64,000 bases of DNA from Lingula anatina (Eukaryota > Brachiopoda > Lingulata > Lingulida > Lingulidae). Each line of letters opens with the position of its first letter. The stretch's first letter is position 1. Location: contig NW_019774959.1 of the NCBI RefSeq assembly GCF_001039355.2, forward strand, positions 1 to 64,000, read 5' to 3'. This document shows positions 12,671 to 27,900 of this stretch, piece by piece. A model generated the notes under the pieces. The model was not told the DNA's origin. It did no database searches and saw nothing but the letters and a program-made list of their open reading frames with translations. Made by a program: the position numbers and the translations under genes.

Positions 12671-15600
12671 CAACAATAGTAAACTGATCACATACGAAAG
12701 TGAAATCTAAGTACTAAACAGAATATCCGGGAAAACCACCATCTTTTGCCAAACATCCACAACATAATAAGTTTCAAGTGTTTAAATTTTGACACTATTA
12801 CCTAGAAAGCTCCAAGGGGTCAGTTAAGGAAACTCGTACCTTAGGTCTGACAGTTTCTTTCCTGCAGCATTGGCAGCCTGACTGGCTTTGGTGCCGACAT
12901 TCTTGAAAGCTTCATTCGTCTTCTGGTAGCTGGAAAGTTAACAAGAACAGAATGTGTAGTGATAATGATATTCATATCCTTCATGCATTTCATGTTACTC
13001 GCTAAATGTATTATCAACACCTGAAAATATTTTTGACTGTTCCTGTGTATATTTTCTTAAACAAGCAGACAAAAAAATTCAAAAGCGAATGTTTTTCATG
13101 TAATGTCATGTAAGTCATGTAAATATGTTGATGTTTCAAATTGCTGCATTTCTCAAGCTAGATTAAATATTAGACACAACAGACATATCAAAGAAAAACT
13201 CTGAATTTAAATAAGCACACATAAATATATAAAAAACTTTTCATACAAAAGGAGTTTAATGATACATTTTGTTTTTGCATACATAAGCACGATAATAAAT
13301 TGCCACCAAATGTCCCTTGCAGGATGAAGAGTTACGTAAGTAGTAGGATAATAAATAATCTGACCATGAGATTAAGATCTTATGAATAACCTCAACCCTT
13401 GAAATATGTTAGTATGTGCTACAAAGATGGAGTGCTCTTATGCAAAACATTATGAAAGCTAAGATGCAATCTTATAAGGTCAGTGTGTACAAACATGCAC
13501 CAAGTATAATTGTTATTGTTATAGTAAACAGCATGGGTATTGGCAACAATCAAGGGAAAATAATATCACTAAAAGTTCTTTCCAAGGAAAGCTTTATCTG
13601 GAATAAGTTTGCAACCTATGTCCATGTCAATCAAAATGTATAATTTTAAGACGCATCATTTAAGATAATTTATATAGTAACCACCAAGTTTTGTTTCTCG
13701 AGTAATCAAATTATCATCAAATCATCAAAACTTTTGGACAATAATAAATACATGGGTTCTTCTGGACTGACAAACAGAATAAAAAGACACCAAGTGACGA
13801 AAAAAAATTCACAAAAATTTCATTGGCCTGGCCACAATTTTGTTGTAATTTGGCATCAGGCCAATATCAGTGGAGGAGGATTTCATCACAATCATTGGCA
13901 ACCTCACTGGTGGTTCTTAGTTCAGCTCAGTGTGGCAGCTGAGAGTGCCCCGTCACAACTAACACAATCAGTTTTTCCCATCTACCGCAATAGGAATGCA
14001 ACATGAAAAGCTTAATTCATAAGAAGGCCACTTATAACACATTGATCATTCCCCATGTGGCCACTTAGCACATATTAATAACTCTCCATATGGCCACTTA
14101 GCACATAAATAATTCTCCACATGGCACTTAAAACACATTTCATAGAGCAAAGTCACATTACTAGAGTGCGAGCAGTGCATTTTACAAGCATACCAGACCC
14201 AAACCAAAGTTAATTGATCTCTTCATCACTAGTCAATCATTTATAATCAAATTAAAATCATCTGAATAAGTCACAATTAATGCCCCCCCCCCTTTTTTTA
14301 TACCTCATGTGACAACAGTTTACATAAGACTGCTTAGGAGCAGTCACTACAGTTTTGATGTCTTATTAATAATTAAATCTAGACCTTGATCACCATTTGC
14401 GTTAAATTCCAGTGTTGAAATTAAAATCAACTTTTATCTACACCATCAATTTATATTAGTTTTATGCATGTCTGTGTGTGTATTAAGAAAATGCAAGACT
14501 ATATCAGGAAAACTGTAAAAAAGCATACATTAACATACATCAAAACAGTGGGTGTGTCTTTAACTTTAAACTGAAACATTAATAGAGCACAAAAAAGTGC
14601 AATGCAATATGGATTTTTAAAGGGGGGGGGTATCCTCAATATTCTTTTCCACAAACTGGGCTAAATCTTGGTGAACAAAGACCAAAATGTGCATGGCATG
14701 TTGTATTTATATTAATCAGATGCTTAAGACATTTGCAAAAAATTTTTTCACTTTTTTTAACCAATTCAAACCTGATTTTAAAAGCAAAGCAAAACACTAA
14801 GTGCATTCTAAAAACACTTTTGCAACATAGCATCAATTGTCAAACACCGTAACAGTTATTTCAAAATTGGAACAAATTTTAGTGGAAGCTGCTAAATATT
14901 ATATTCAACAAATTGTTAATATAAGATTTTGTGAAACTTTTCATTATAAAACTGTCAAAAAGAAAAAAAAAACAAACTAGAAACGGTTAATTGGCAGGCA
15001 AAGTACTCACGCTCCCGACGACGTGATCTTATCTTCCCATTGGTGCAATTTCTCATTTGTCTTTTTGTACCTGCGTAAAAAGAATAGGAGAGGGACCCCG
15101 CACATTAATTTGCGTTTCATTAAAAATGCCCAAATTGGAAAATAAAAAGAGGAAAACCACTCAATGCTCACTCTTTGTAACATTAGTGGCAGAGGCGGGA
15201 CGGACATGACACAGAATAATATGAAAACTGTGTCGCGTTAGTGAAAGTCTGGAGCATTTACCACCGATGTACATTGTGTGACATTGGTGGCAGCGGGTGG
15301 GATGAAGAGTTCACATGCAAAGCATCACGTGCCAATAATAAAAGAAATAGTGGTGACAGAGACTATGACCCCAATGTTAACTAAACCCAGATTGTTACAA
15401 AAGGGCTAAAGCATGCAAGTATAGCATATCACTATAAAATGAAATGTTTTCCGTACTGAGAACAACAGAAAAGATAAGGGAAACTAAAGGCTGCTACGAA
15501 AAAAATTAAGACATAATCCACGGAGGCCTGACACTGTGCAAGATATACACATATCTGCATGCATATACACTGATACTTAATACTAGTACTGTAACATATA

Positions 15601-18600
15601 TATTCTAGCTGACAGTTACTAGTAATTAGCTGATCCTAATATTCCACCTAAGAAGCAATATTTCATGCCAGCTGAAACAACATGATCGCCCAAAAACCAC
15701 CTGAAAACCTCATTTGGCTATACAACAATGAACTAGATTTTTAAAACAAATTATTCTGAATAGATAGAGATAAGCATAGACAAAAATAAACATGATAACA
15801 AAATTTGAAATAAAAATCAAGACAAGAGGCCAAAACTCTGTAAATTATGTACCCAATATTTCTCTACAAATTTAGGTGCTGGGACCCATTTCAGAAAAAA
15901 CTTGAGGCCCAAAATATGACTTTAACTTCGAGTCCAAATCTTTACCCTACTCGGACCCTATGTGAAGCCTTAAGCCCAATGAATCAGAGGGGTTTGAAGA
16001 CTGTTCATTGAGGGGATTGTAATCAAGCGTTTGAAATCCAACTTAAATAATTTTTCATAATATAAGAAGACAGCAAATTTAACTTATTTCGACTCAAATG
16101 AGTGTCCTTACTAAGAATAGCACCTAAACTGCCTGTATGCAAATTGAAGATTTTTACTTCATGTGTCTGACTTTTGACATATCCATTTTTTGGTTGCACT
16201 ATAAGATGACAGCACAATTTTAGAAACATCTATTAAAACTGACTTAGTGCATTATTACCTACAGCACCACCTGGTCACAATATGACAAATTTCTATACAC
16301 TCAAACTTGGGAGTGGTCATAAAGCACTTTGTAAAGCATGAATAGTCTTCTATTCTCTCTTGAAAAATTTCAGGCCATAAGTTAAGAATCAATGCCTTGG
16401 AGACACTTCTGGTACTCAAATTTTTATTTGTGTTGAAAGTCAATATTTTCTACAGATATTTTTGTATTCAAAACTATATATATATATATGCATTGGAAGT
16501 AGAAGACAGAAAGAGCTTTGACTGGGCAAAAATAAAACTTGGCAAAATGAGTTTTATTTAAAGCACGGAAAGTTTCTTGCAGTTAGTTCATGTTTTAAAA
16601 TCACAGGCCTAAAAGCAATGCATCGTGCTACCAATGTATCATTGAATAAATATAATATTTAGTGTTTAGTGTGTGTGAGTAGCTATGCATTGGAGAAGAA
16701 AATCCGAAATCATTATTCTGGTTAATTCTTACGTGCTGTGAGCCAGATATATATTAAATACTACTAGGAGTAATGACTTCTTCCTGCACGTGCCCTAATT
16801 TTAGACAGTCCCCTATCATGCATGCAAGGAGCATGCTCTAACAGCTTGTTGTGCACAGAGTCTTCATGCACACGTACGCGCATGCAGGAGTACTCACGTC
16901 TCAGAGTGGGTGATCTTGTCTTCGAGTTGGTGCACTTTCTCGGACGTCTTTTTGTACCTGTTTTATGGATCATCAGAGAAAGAAGTTATTAGCGCCCGAG
17001 ACCACAAGAAGTCACTCACTAATTGGTTTCATCATGGCTTTGGCGCCATCTCAGTGGCCACCTGAATCTCACCCCTGCCAGGTGCCCACCAGGTGGCTTC
17101 AAATCAAGACAGAACTGCACCCATACTTTAGTGTTCATAAAAGGCATCTCTTTTTAGTGAGAAAACCAGTTGCAGGACAACGAGGGCCTTTTCCATACAG
17201 TTTCAATAATGCTCTGCTCAATGAAGTGCGAAAAGAAATATTAGAGTCTTTTGATAATTCTATTTTTTTCCACATTCAAACTTTATCCAATATTCAGTAA
17301 TTCTGAACATTCTCCAGTAGTAAAGCGACCCTCATGATAGCATGCATTCTCTCATGCACCAGACACATTTCTATCAAGCAGAATAGAGCAAAGAAAGAAT
17401 GAAGCCTTTTTAAGAAGTAGAAACAAGACATAATTCACATTAAAACCAATTAAAATCGTAATGATTAAGAGCATCAAGCAATCAGTTGGACTGATTTATC
17501 AGATAATTGACTTCACATAAAAAGCGAGCCAAGCTCAAAGAAAAAAAAAACACAACCAGTGAATAAAAAAAATATTCCAACAGATTCTTCTATTAATCTT
17601 CTCTATACATTTAAGCAACACTGTTCATTAAACCCATCAAAATCTGAAAGAACTTCACAATAAATTTAAAAATACCTTCGATTTCAAAAATGCCTTATAT
17701 TTCAATTCCTTTTTTTTTTTCCCAATCCAATGTTACTTTACAATGGCCACTTACGCGTCAGACTCCCGAATGCTGGTCAGCGTGCTGGAGACATCTTGTT
17801 TGAACTCCTGCAGCGTCGTGATTCCAAGTTTCTTCTTCAGCTCGTTAGCATGGCGGACCTTCGCACCGAGGACTGATCTCAATGTCTGAATCTCTTCCTC
17901 TGTCTAGAAAAAGATGAAAGAGATAATTTAAAATCCTTAACTTTAAGGAACATGGAATCATCATTCAAATACAAAAAGGTTTTTACATTATTTATTTTGA
18001 TTTTGGAAATAAAAAAATGCACTATACCTGATCACCAAATCATGATTTAAACTAAGAAAAAAAATATTTTTTCGAATACATGCAAAAATTAAAATGACAC
18101 TAAGAACTTTCAAGTCATTAAAAAATTGAATGACTAGAAAAAAGAAATTACAAGACACAAGAAAAAGCAACATTAATTCTCCCAAAGTTTAATCACATAT
18201 ACCTTTGCCAGCTCTACCCTCCATTCTTCCTTCTCTTTCTCTACTTCCGCAGGATCTTTAGTCGGCGATGTGTCTGCGATACCGCTATCTGGGGTGGCAA
18301 GTTCGGCAGTGTCGTAGAAGTGGTCGTCTAAAGTGAAAATTTTAATACCATATTGAGTATAATTTTATTGTTGCCATGGACACATGACAATAATTTACTG
18401 AGGTTTTTTCATTAAAACAACTATTCACAGCTCAGACTAGTCACTTTCTTCTTACGATAATACAATTTTTCGATCAGCTGCAATGTTACTGATGAAACAG
18501 GATGTGATGTCAGAGGTCAACACGGCTCAATGTTACAGCTAGGCATAAATAACATTATGAATATAATGGTGGACATTTCAGTGACTCTTTGATTTCACTT

Positions 18601-20208
18601 CAATAAAACCTACCAGTGCTTGAGCTATGATAATAATAGACATACTACCAAAAAATTGAAATAATAATTTTTAGGAAACTTGAATTTGCTTTCCTTCCCT
18701 GTCTCTACATGGAATCAAGCAAAAGATTTTTCAGTTCAAATTGGAGTCTAGGGCCACCCACTGGAATCAAACATACAAGCAATCATCGAGAAAAGCTATA
18801 AAAATCTGATATCAAGTATTTGTTAACTATGGCAAGGTGGTCTTATACTATACTTTAACCTGAGCCTAATACCACACTGATAATTTCTAAAATCACCTCC
18901 ACAATCTCCTGGAAATACTGACCTGAAAAAAGAAATCAATTTCCAGGAAGTGCTGACCTATATAAAATAAAGAAATCAATTATGTTCCCGTAGGCGAAAC
19001 TATTTCCAGATTTGTCACTCAGAATATTACAATGGCTCAAGTAGCCATGATAAAGTCATCAGCTGGAACAAAATCAATAACGTTATGTCATGCTGGTTCA
19101 GTCATCTCTCCCCAGAGACTCCAGACACTGAGCAGTATTCTCTAAATGGGAAAAAAAGAATGTTATTTTTTATTATTATTAATTTTTTTTTTGACTCAGA
19201 GCCATTCACAGGCTTCAAATTACCTCAGGACCTGTTGGGTGGGTGGGGTATTTAAGTGTTTCTGGGGTGAGAAATGCACTGGCTCTAGTTTCATGAAAAA
19301 AAGTCAATTCCATGACTTAGTTGACTAGGATTACCGTGAGAGTGCTGTTATACTGCTCCTAATAGGGTAAGATGTGACCTCATGACCATGTAACCTTGTC
19401 TCATTATAAAACATTTATGATGACTTCAAAAATACAGAATCTGTAAAATTTACAATTTTTCCCCCATTAAAAAGTTTAAGTAATTGCCAAAGTTTGCTTC
19501 ATTTCTCCGTCATGGTAGTCCTATTACAGCATGCTTATATAAAACATAACATATTTCACAAAAGTTGTGGATCTTTTATAATACTGTTATCACAGTATCA
19601 CAGTGGGGCAGAAAACTTAGCGAGCTCCACCATTCGGTTTTACGATAAGTTTTCTATGGCGGGAAATAATCCCCACCTTTTATGATCTACAGAATTAAGC
19701 TATAAGCTTTGCATAATCCAACATAATTGGCAGCTCGCGATTGCAATCCATTACGTAGGAAGTGACTCCATTGCCCCATTACTATATCCACTATCAACCC
19801 TTAGATCACAAAATGAACAAAAATTTGAAATATGAATATAAAGTCTTAGCTAATGATAAAAATTTTATCTCCATTTTGAAGGCATCGCCTTGTGAAATTC
19901 AATAAACAAAAAACAGCTACTAAGCTTATATTCCACAGGAAATGAAACCACAGACCAAGTGAGATGAACTTTGAATCCAGACAGCGGTTAAGAGCCCTTT
20001 TCTACTTCCAATCCATCACTGTGAAAGAGGATGACGTGACTACAAATTTTTTTTTTCCTACATCACACACTGTAGTTATGAGTGTCTCTTAAACAAATTG
20101 TAGAGATTAATTTATGAAGTAAAATTAAAATTCAGGATGTAGAACCACTTTTTTTTTTTTTTTTTGCCACTCACAACATTGGGCATGGAAAGCAAGGCCC
20201 AAGGATGT

Positions 20209-20245
<37 letters not shown>

Positions 20246-21914
20246 GAACAGATAAAAACCTTTTCTCCATTCTGAACACTGAAATTTCTGCCAAGTAATT
20301 AACAAGACTTATCCACCTCACCTATCTCAGCGTAACTTGTCCCTCCTGCTTCAACCCCAATGGGATGTCCAAGATCAACACTCTCCATTATGGACAGAAT
20401 CCACGATATTTCTCCCAGTTCACTCTTGATATCAGTGAGTCCCAGTAAAGACGCTCGAATTGAAATTTTTTCTTCAACTCTGTCAAAACTCACAGTAGAT
20501 ATTTGCTCCAATAAAAGAGTGGAATATTCATTTTCAACCCCAAAAGCTTTCTAATTGTTAACACAGAGCCCTCTTCACTGGCCCAGGGAATATACTTAAT
20601 GGAATCTCCTCCAAGTTCACGACAGATATTCAAGCTCCAAAGAACAGTTCAGAATAAATTTGTTTTCAACCTCGAAGCTTCACAGTTTCCTCTCATATAC
20701 TGTACTGTTGTCTGGGTAAGAGCAAAGTAATACCTTGGGTCAAAAAGCAAAAATTAATAATTAAGCTTTAAAAAATATTAGAATGACACCATGAATGCTC
20801 CAGTCACTATATGTCAGTATTATTTGACTATTCCAGATTAAAAAACCCTGCCTGGTACTAGTGATTTGATCCTACAGCTCAGCAAAATTACATCTGATGG
20901 TACGCAGAATACAGAGACCTTAACCTCCCAGAGACTTCACTTTTCACGGTATAATCCTACGAACGAACGCAACAAAACGCCTTTCAGGCAGATCACGTCA
21001 GATCAAATCTCCACAATCAAACAGAAATTCCCTCAAGCAGAATCCCTTGGATAGAAAGATACGGAAAATCCCTCGAGCATAGAGGCAAATCTTGCTGATA
21101 TAGTCAAGTCTCCTAAGCTGGACCTAATTCTGTCCTGCGGTCATCCATGTAATAATGACCTACCACAGGTATTAAATCGCCCTCACAAAACCAAACCAAA
21201 CACCCCAGCTTCTTAATCCATCTTTCATTTATATTTACAACACACAAAACACAAAGATATCTCTCCTCCTTCGTCCTGATCTGGCTAATGCAACAATACA
21301 GCTAAATGTCAAGTGAAACAGAAGACCACTGCTCAGCGCCAGGCTATCAGTCGGTTCTACTATCTAAATCCCATTACTGATTACTCCATCCGCTACAAGG
21401 CCTGGAATATCCACTGCTTGTGAATAATAATGCTGTATTGCCATTACGCATACGTAACTCCCACTGGTTCAGATAGCATTTACTTTATGCACTGTCACGG
21501 CTCAAAAAAAATATTAGCTTATTCAATTTTGGTTTTGCAGATTTCTTCTTAATAATGAAGCATATTGGAAGCCTTAAGGGTACAACGGAATACCACCATG
21601 GAAAATGTTGTAATACAGCTTTCCTATGAAGAATTTACAGTACCTTCTTTGCCCTTAAATTATTGACGTCCTGCTGCTCAATATTCTGCAGTATTGCTGA
21701 CCCATTTCAATCATATATCGCTGTCATTGGCCAAATGTGCACATATTACTATATGCCAATGAAAGTGGTTTTCATGAGCCATGTGCCGATTAATATTGTT
21801 TAATTTTACTTTTTTTTTTTTTTTGGATAAATTTATAAATGTAATATTACAAACATGTATATGTGCATAAGTAGATAAGCCTTAAAATGCTGCTGTGAAT
21901 GCATTTAGAGCTCA

Positions 21915-21989
<75 letters not shown>

Positions 21990-24900
21990 TACTGTCACAA
22001 TGTTGAACAAATATATATACTGGTCACCACAATGGCTTACAGAGAAACCCCACTGAGCTGCAGACTTCAATAGCCAACATTAGTCTAACTAGTCTCAAAG
22101 ATGACAGGAATCGGTTCATTAAGTATTTTGAGCAGTCATGTGATGAATAGTCTACATGATGTCAAACCCAAAGGAAGTCCGACAACTTCTTTTCTCATTA
22201 CAGCCAACTCAATATATATACATGTATGTACGATGTCTGCAATTTATATTATAATGATAAGAAAAGAGAGGGGGCTTAAAATGTTGCTTTAAATTTGCAT
22301 ATCTCATGTTTTAGATAAATTATCAATGAGAAAAATAAAACCCTATGAAATGAAGCAAAGCATAATCACCTTCAGCATCAGGTCAAATAATTGTTATGAT
22401 ATATTGAGCTTTAAAAAATAATCAAAGCAACAAGATTGCAAGAATTTTCTGTCCAACAAAGAGTAACTATCATGACAACTACTTGATTTTTTCACACACA
22501 CACCACTTTTTCCCCCCCCATCTTTACTTTTACAAGATAAACATCTCCTTTTGAGACACTGTCAAAACTGGAGCCTCTGACTAAAAAGCCAACTCAATTT
22601 TCAAACCTACAAAGTAACATTTTAAAGTTTTCCTTAATATAAAAAATTTTTGGAGAAAAAATGCCAATTTGTTTTATGTTAAATTAATTGAGAAATTTCC
22701 GTAGCTTGAGATCAATAAGCAGCAGGGAAATATGTATCTGGGCGTCAAGTCAATGCCATCTAGTTGAGGGAACATCGCCAGACAATTTACTGATAAGACA
22801 CACAATGGGAATGCATGTAGTTCTATTTCAAAGATAGCCTTGTGATTAAAATGAGACAAGACTGGTAACCATGGCAACAACAAAAAGTAAATAACGTTAT
22901 GGTATACACATGTATATAGTGTCTAAATGAAAAGTTAACGATACTCTACTCAATGGTATATAAAGGGTACCATTGGTATATCAATGAACCCCTGGCTCTG
23001 CTCAAAAGGGGGCGCAACAGAGTTTTTGTTAATTTTTGTGCGTAATACAATCATGGCTAAACTATCCAACTCCCTGCCCTACACCAAGCAACAGCCATAA
23101 CAGACCAGCAACTGTGATGAAATTTTGCCAATCATACCAAAAAGGTCAGCAATTATTTCAAATTCACCCCCCAGCAAGTGTACATAATTTTTCAACTATC
23201 AGTGCACTACCTTATAGTTTTTTAAACCTTAATTTCCCTTCAGCCATAGTCATTTTACTAAAATTTTGGCAAAAGTCTATTCAGTCTAAATATACCTACA
23301 TATCTGTCCAAACACCATAATGTCCACTTTCACATCAAGCTTCACAATGAAATGAAGTTGTCCAGTTTAAGAGTCCGACTAAACTTGTTACTACACAAAA
23401 AGGGCACAACTCTCTTGCGCAAGTCTACCACAAGCTCACTTCCTGCGGTTAAAGATTTATCAACTGGCCGTGCCAGGCACGAGTCGCCTGTTAAGTTACT
23501 CTTTTTGGTAATAGCTAGATCATTTGTGCTCAATTGCTCAAAACTGTCATTTACAGCAATAACTTGATCTTTTCCATAGGCAAAAAAGATCAAACTTTCA
23601 GATACATACTAGTAATTTTATAATCACAAATATCATATTTCAATATCCCATTTGTGGTGCTTGTACTACACTGATAGAACAACAGAGTAGCCTGCTTTTT
23701 AATTTTGTAACTACCACTCAGTAAGCTTGTCAAACTTTTAGAAATTATGACTGAAAACTACGGTATCTGTAAAATTCACAATTTATCCCTACTGAGTTAA
23801 TTGAGTAATTATCAAAGTGCCTCATGTGCCTATAGCTCAAGGGTACAATGCCCAGGGCACCACTGATAAAGGGGCGTGGCTAAGGGATATTTTATGGTGA
23901 GTGGATGATAGGAGGGGATGGCACATACGGCACCATGCCTGGGGTTTTCCCCCCGAACAGATGTCGAAGACAGATTTTTATTTACTGTTTCGCACCTAAT
24001 GCTCCCACACGAGATGACAGTTCAGACTGCTTAGTAACACAATGCCTATGGTTGGATTCACCACAGCGGACTTACAGGTCCAGGGATCAAATATGGCCAA
24101 CAAACCTGAATGCTTGTCATGTAATCCCTGCGGGGAAACTATTCCGTGTCTGTTAGGGGATTATGCAGCAAGCTTTCAAGTGGGGCGGCCATATTTGATC
24201 AGAGGATCTGTTAATCCAATTTTTAGTCAACTTGTTCTGAATGTGATAATTGACAGAGGCGTCAATGAGAGAATTTCCATAGAAGGATACTTTCGCCCTC
24301 CAATTGAATTGCCCTACCTTGCTTCTTCTGATCCGCCATTTTGTTCATGGCATCCTCTACGTCCTCTGATCCTTCCACAGTTTTATCGGTGTTTATTTCG
24401 TCGTCACTGAAACTCCCCGAGGTATGAACAAGTTTGAGAAAAGAGTGGTAATTATTGGGACTTGTGATGGTTGGCTGATACTCCAAATTGTATTCTTCCT
24501 CCTCAGCCTCTTTTGCAGGTATCTTCCTCGTTCGTACACCCTTCGGTTTTGCACTTTCTTTGGAATTGTTGCGATTGAAAATCTTCTGCATTGTATAATA
24601 CTCCCAAGCAGGCTGTTAAAGACAGCCAATGGTCTCCCTTAACAGTACTTGTCAAATAAATAGGGCGTTTTTATTCCAATGATGACAATGCATCCAAAAA
24701 ACACAAAAATAAGACTCTGTTGGCACAATTTGGGATGGTCAGTTAGGCCTGATAAAGATGATGAAATAACTTGTTTGTAACTGTTATCTTAAAGATCTAA
24801 AAGTTACCTAAAAGACTGCACAGTGGATAAAATAATGTAATGTTATTCATTGTGACCTCTGAGGCTTATGGGATTGTCAGTGTCACATGACGAGGAGGAG

Positions 24901-27900
24901 TTTGGTCAAACCACGTTTCTGTTTAATCTTGTCTTGTCCTGTGTGACACCCGCCTCTCAAACCTCCCCCACTCTCAGTCAAATGTTTTCAACAATCTATT
25001 TAAATGGTGCCTTAGAATTACCCCAAACCTTCCTTTAGAGCATTAAAATGCTTCAATGAAAAACTAATCTTTTGTCCAATCCTCCACAAGTTGTAAATCA
25101 CTTTTACGTCGTAAACTCGAATCCTAAATCACTTCACATCTTCACATCTCTCTCCTAGATCACGGGACGTCTGGCGGCTTAGTGGTGACCTCTGACCTCA
25201 GCCTCTTAGTGGTGACCTTTGACCTTGTGGACACTTTAATCCAGCTTCTATCTGTCCCTCACACCTCTAGTCTAGTGACAACACAATAAACAGTGAGCAG
25301 AGGGGGAGGGGACGATGTCCGCAATCTTGGACTGATATAATAAGTATAATGTTACATGTAACGAACCGCTTTTATCACATTATGCACGCTAAAAAATCGG
25401 GCTTCCAAATATTCCGTATCAGTATGATTACTGTGATGATGCTCTATAAGAAGCAGGTGACGCTCCAGCGTTGTGGAGAAAATAATACCGCTTCTGCTGG
25501 AAAATTCTTCTTTTTAGTAACTCCTCCTCCTCTGATTCCAAATTTTTCTCTCACTTCTCACTGTGTCGCAAAGACTGCTAACCATAAGCTTAACTTGCGT
25601 GTCAATAGTCCCAGATTAAGTGTCACATAAAAAGTTGTTAATGCACCTGTTTCACCTTTGACTTCATTGTATGAAATAATGGCCAATCCTCATTTTTAAC
25701 TGTATCCCCATCTAAATAGTGTCAGATAAGATGAAATCAGTATTATCATCTCAGATTAAGTCATCTCAGTCTGTGTCCTGGATGCTACAAGTTGTGATGT
25801 GGCAGAGTTAGTAGAGCAAGGTGAAAGTTCAGTCCTAATCTAAGTTACAGTGGATGTCAAATATTTGGTGACATTAGTCAACTAGAATTAAATACCTATT
25901 AGTCCTAAACAAAAGCCATTTCTTTCTTTGTTATAAAACAGGTCAATATTTCATCTAAATGGCCTATTTAAGACTTAAATGTCTAAAAGTGGACTTAAAT
26001 TTGGTCTTAAATTTTAGCCAAATTTGGGTCTAAAGATTTCTTGTTGAATGGATCACATAGACTAGTTTAGTTTTGTCTATATGTCACCTGTGTCAACCTA
26101 CTGCTGTGTCAATTATTAAATAACACTTGTTCTGGCTGAAAGCTGTCATCTCAAGGCAAACATTCAAACTACTTACGTCAATAAAGGTCAATTTTACCTA
26201 AGGATGGTCGGAAATATGAATATATCATGGACACAAAGCATTACCATTACACTTAATCACTTACTAGTACTAGTAAATGTAACAGATGGTTAATTGTAAA
26301 TAAATAAACAAATAAATAAATAAATAAATAAATAAATGTGTAGCCCACTGTGATCCAACTCTTCTTTAAATCTATTTACCACTAACAAAACATACAAGGC
26401 ACATTAAAGAAACCCAGAGATCAAGTAACAGACTTTTCACCCCCAGAGTCGCACCACTGGTCTGGCTGATAAGACATCTGGTGACTCAGTCTCTTCAGTT
26501 ACCTCTGTACTGGCATCAGGACGCATGTTAACAGATTAACTACTTGGTAAATACAATGACACTTATACTCTCCAAGATAGAAATCTCTTGCTAACACCAG
26601 TTTTATTTTTTAGTGTGTCTGTCATGCCACAGGGGGCAGCACTACAGGAGAAGCATCATCCCTAACTTTTGAGATTTTACTGAAAAAGATTAAATTATAA
26701 TATTTTGTAATTTCACAAGAAGGCCAGACCAGTAACTGGTAGACAAATGACACTGTCATGTGCAAAAGAAATCTCCTGGTGCCTGCAGTTGCATTTTCAG
26801 TGTGTTGCCATATTTTGCAAAGTCCACCAATATAGGCTAGGCACTTTAACAAATTTAAAATTTTAATCATAGACCTAGACTTATGATTGTTAATGAAAGC
26901 AGGTCACACAGCATCAGCCAAAATCTAAAAGTGCTTATGCAAGTTTGCTGTTAATTTGTCATTATTATTATTATTATTATTTCTATTATTATTATTATTA
27001 TTATGCTCACTTCAAGATAAAGTGACAACAGTGCACTTCAATAATTTAAAAGTGAATACTGGTCTACCATGTGATAAAATAAATAAAATATTTTATATAA
27101 TTGGACAACATAAAATATTGGTCTGTTGCAAAATTATTGTATTGTACCCTGTGGAATCTGAGATGGTCAATAGCAATGCACTCTTCCCCAGACATACCAT
27201 TTGTATTTGTCAGTGGGGGTAACTTTACATCAAGGTATTGCTCAGTAGCACACATCCATGTCCATGTTATGTAAGGCAAGTAAAGCATGGCCTCTGACTT
27301 ACTCAAGATGCCCTAGATTATATCCAACCCCCCAATATATCCTCCTCTGCTGCTGAGCCACTGTTTGAGGGGCGGGTAAGGGCGGGGTAATAACATGAGA
27401 GAAGATATCTGATATTGGGTGTGTTCCTACTGAGGCCTGTACTTTAATTTTGCTTGGTATTTTAGAGGGCAATGCAATATCAGAGGGTGAAGAGATTTAA
27501 GCCATATTCAAAACCAAAGTTGATCCACTAACTAACAGATCTACTGATCAAATATGGCCGAACTACTGGAAAACTTACCGCACAATCCCCAGGGGGAATC
27601 TATTCAGTGTCTACTAGGGGATTATTCAGCAAGTTTTCAAGTGGGTCGGCCATATTTGATCCGCAGATCTGTTAATCTGAAAATAAATTTGCTCTGAATG
27701 CACCCTAACATGTATCCTGTAAAGCAGATAATACCAAGTACCTTGTAATACTCTTGAGTTGCTATTAGTTTTTTTTTTTTTTTTAAGTGCTCTCTCTGTT
27801 GGCTGATAAACTTGAGTGTGAATATGAATAATTGTTTTGGGTAAGAAGAGGAAAATAGGTCAAACATTAGCACAAGCATGGAAGGAAAAAAAATTGTATC

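Larger units (their letters stand above)
20389..24317 (-). other. TPD52 intron/promoter region between alternative first exons
   Basis: Contains a 70-bp perfect (AT)n at about 21917-21984 and a T-run at 21812-21824. A short MITE (24075-24210) sits about 100 bp inside this intron from the donor of the 24.5-kb exon. No other gene. Confidence 0.6.

Noticed and set aside
20112-20321. Frame with a serine/leucine-rich stretch on the minus strand
   Set aside because: It is a translation of the (AG)n microsatellite.
24042-24410. Plus-strand frame of 122 codons overlapping the 24.5-kb TPD52 exon
   Set aside because: Runs through a MITE and is antisense to a good minus-strand exon; no family resemblance.
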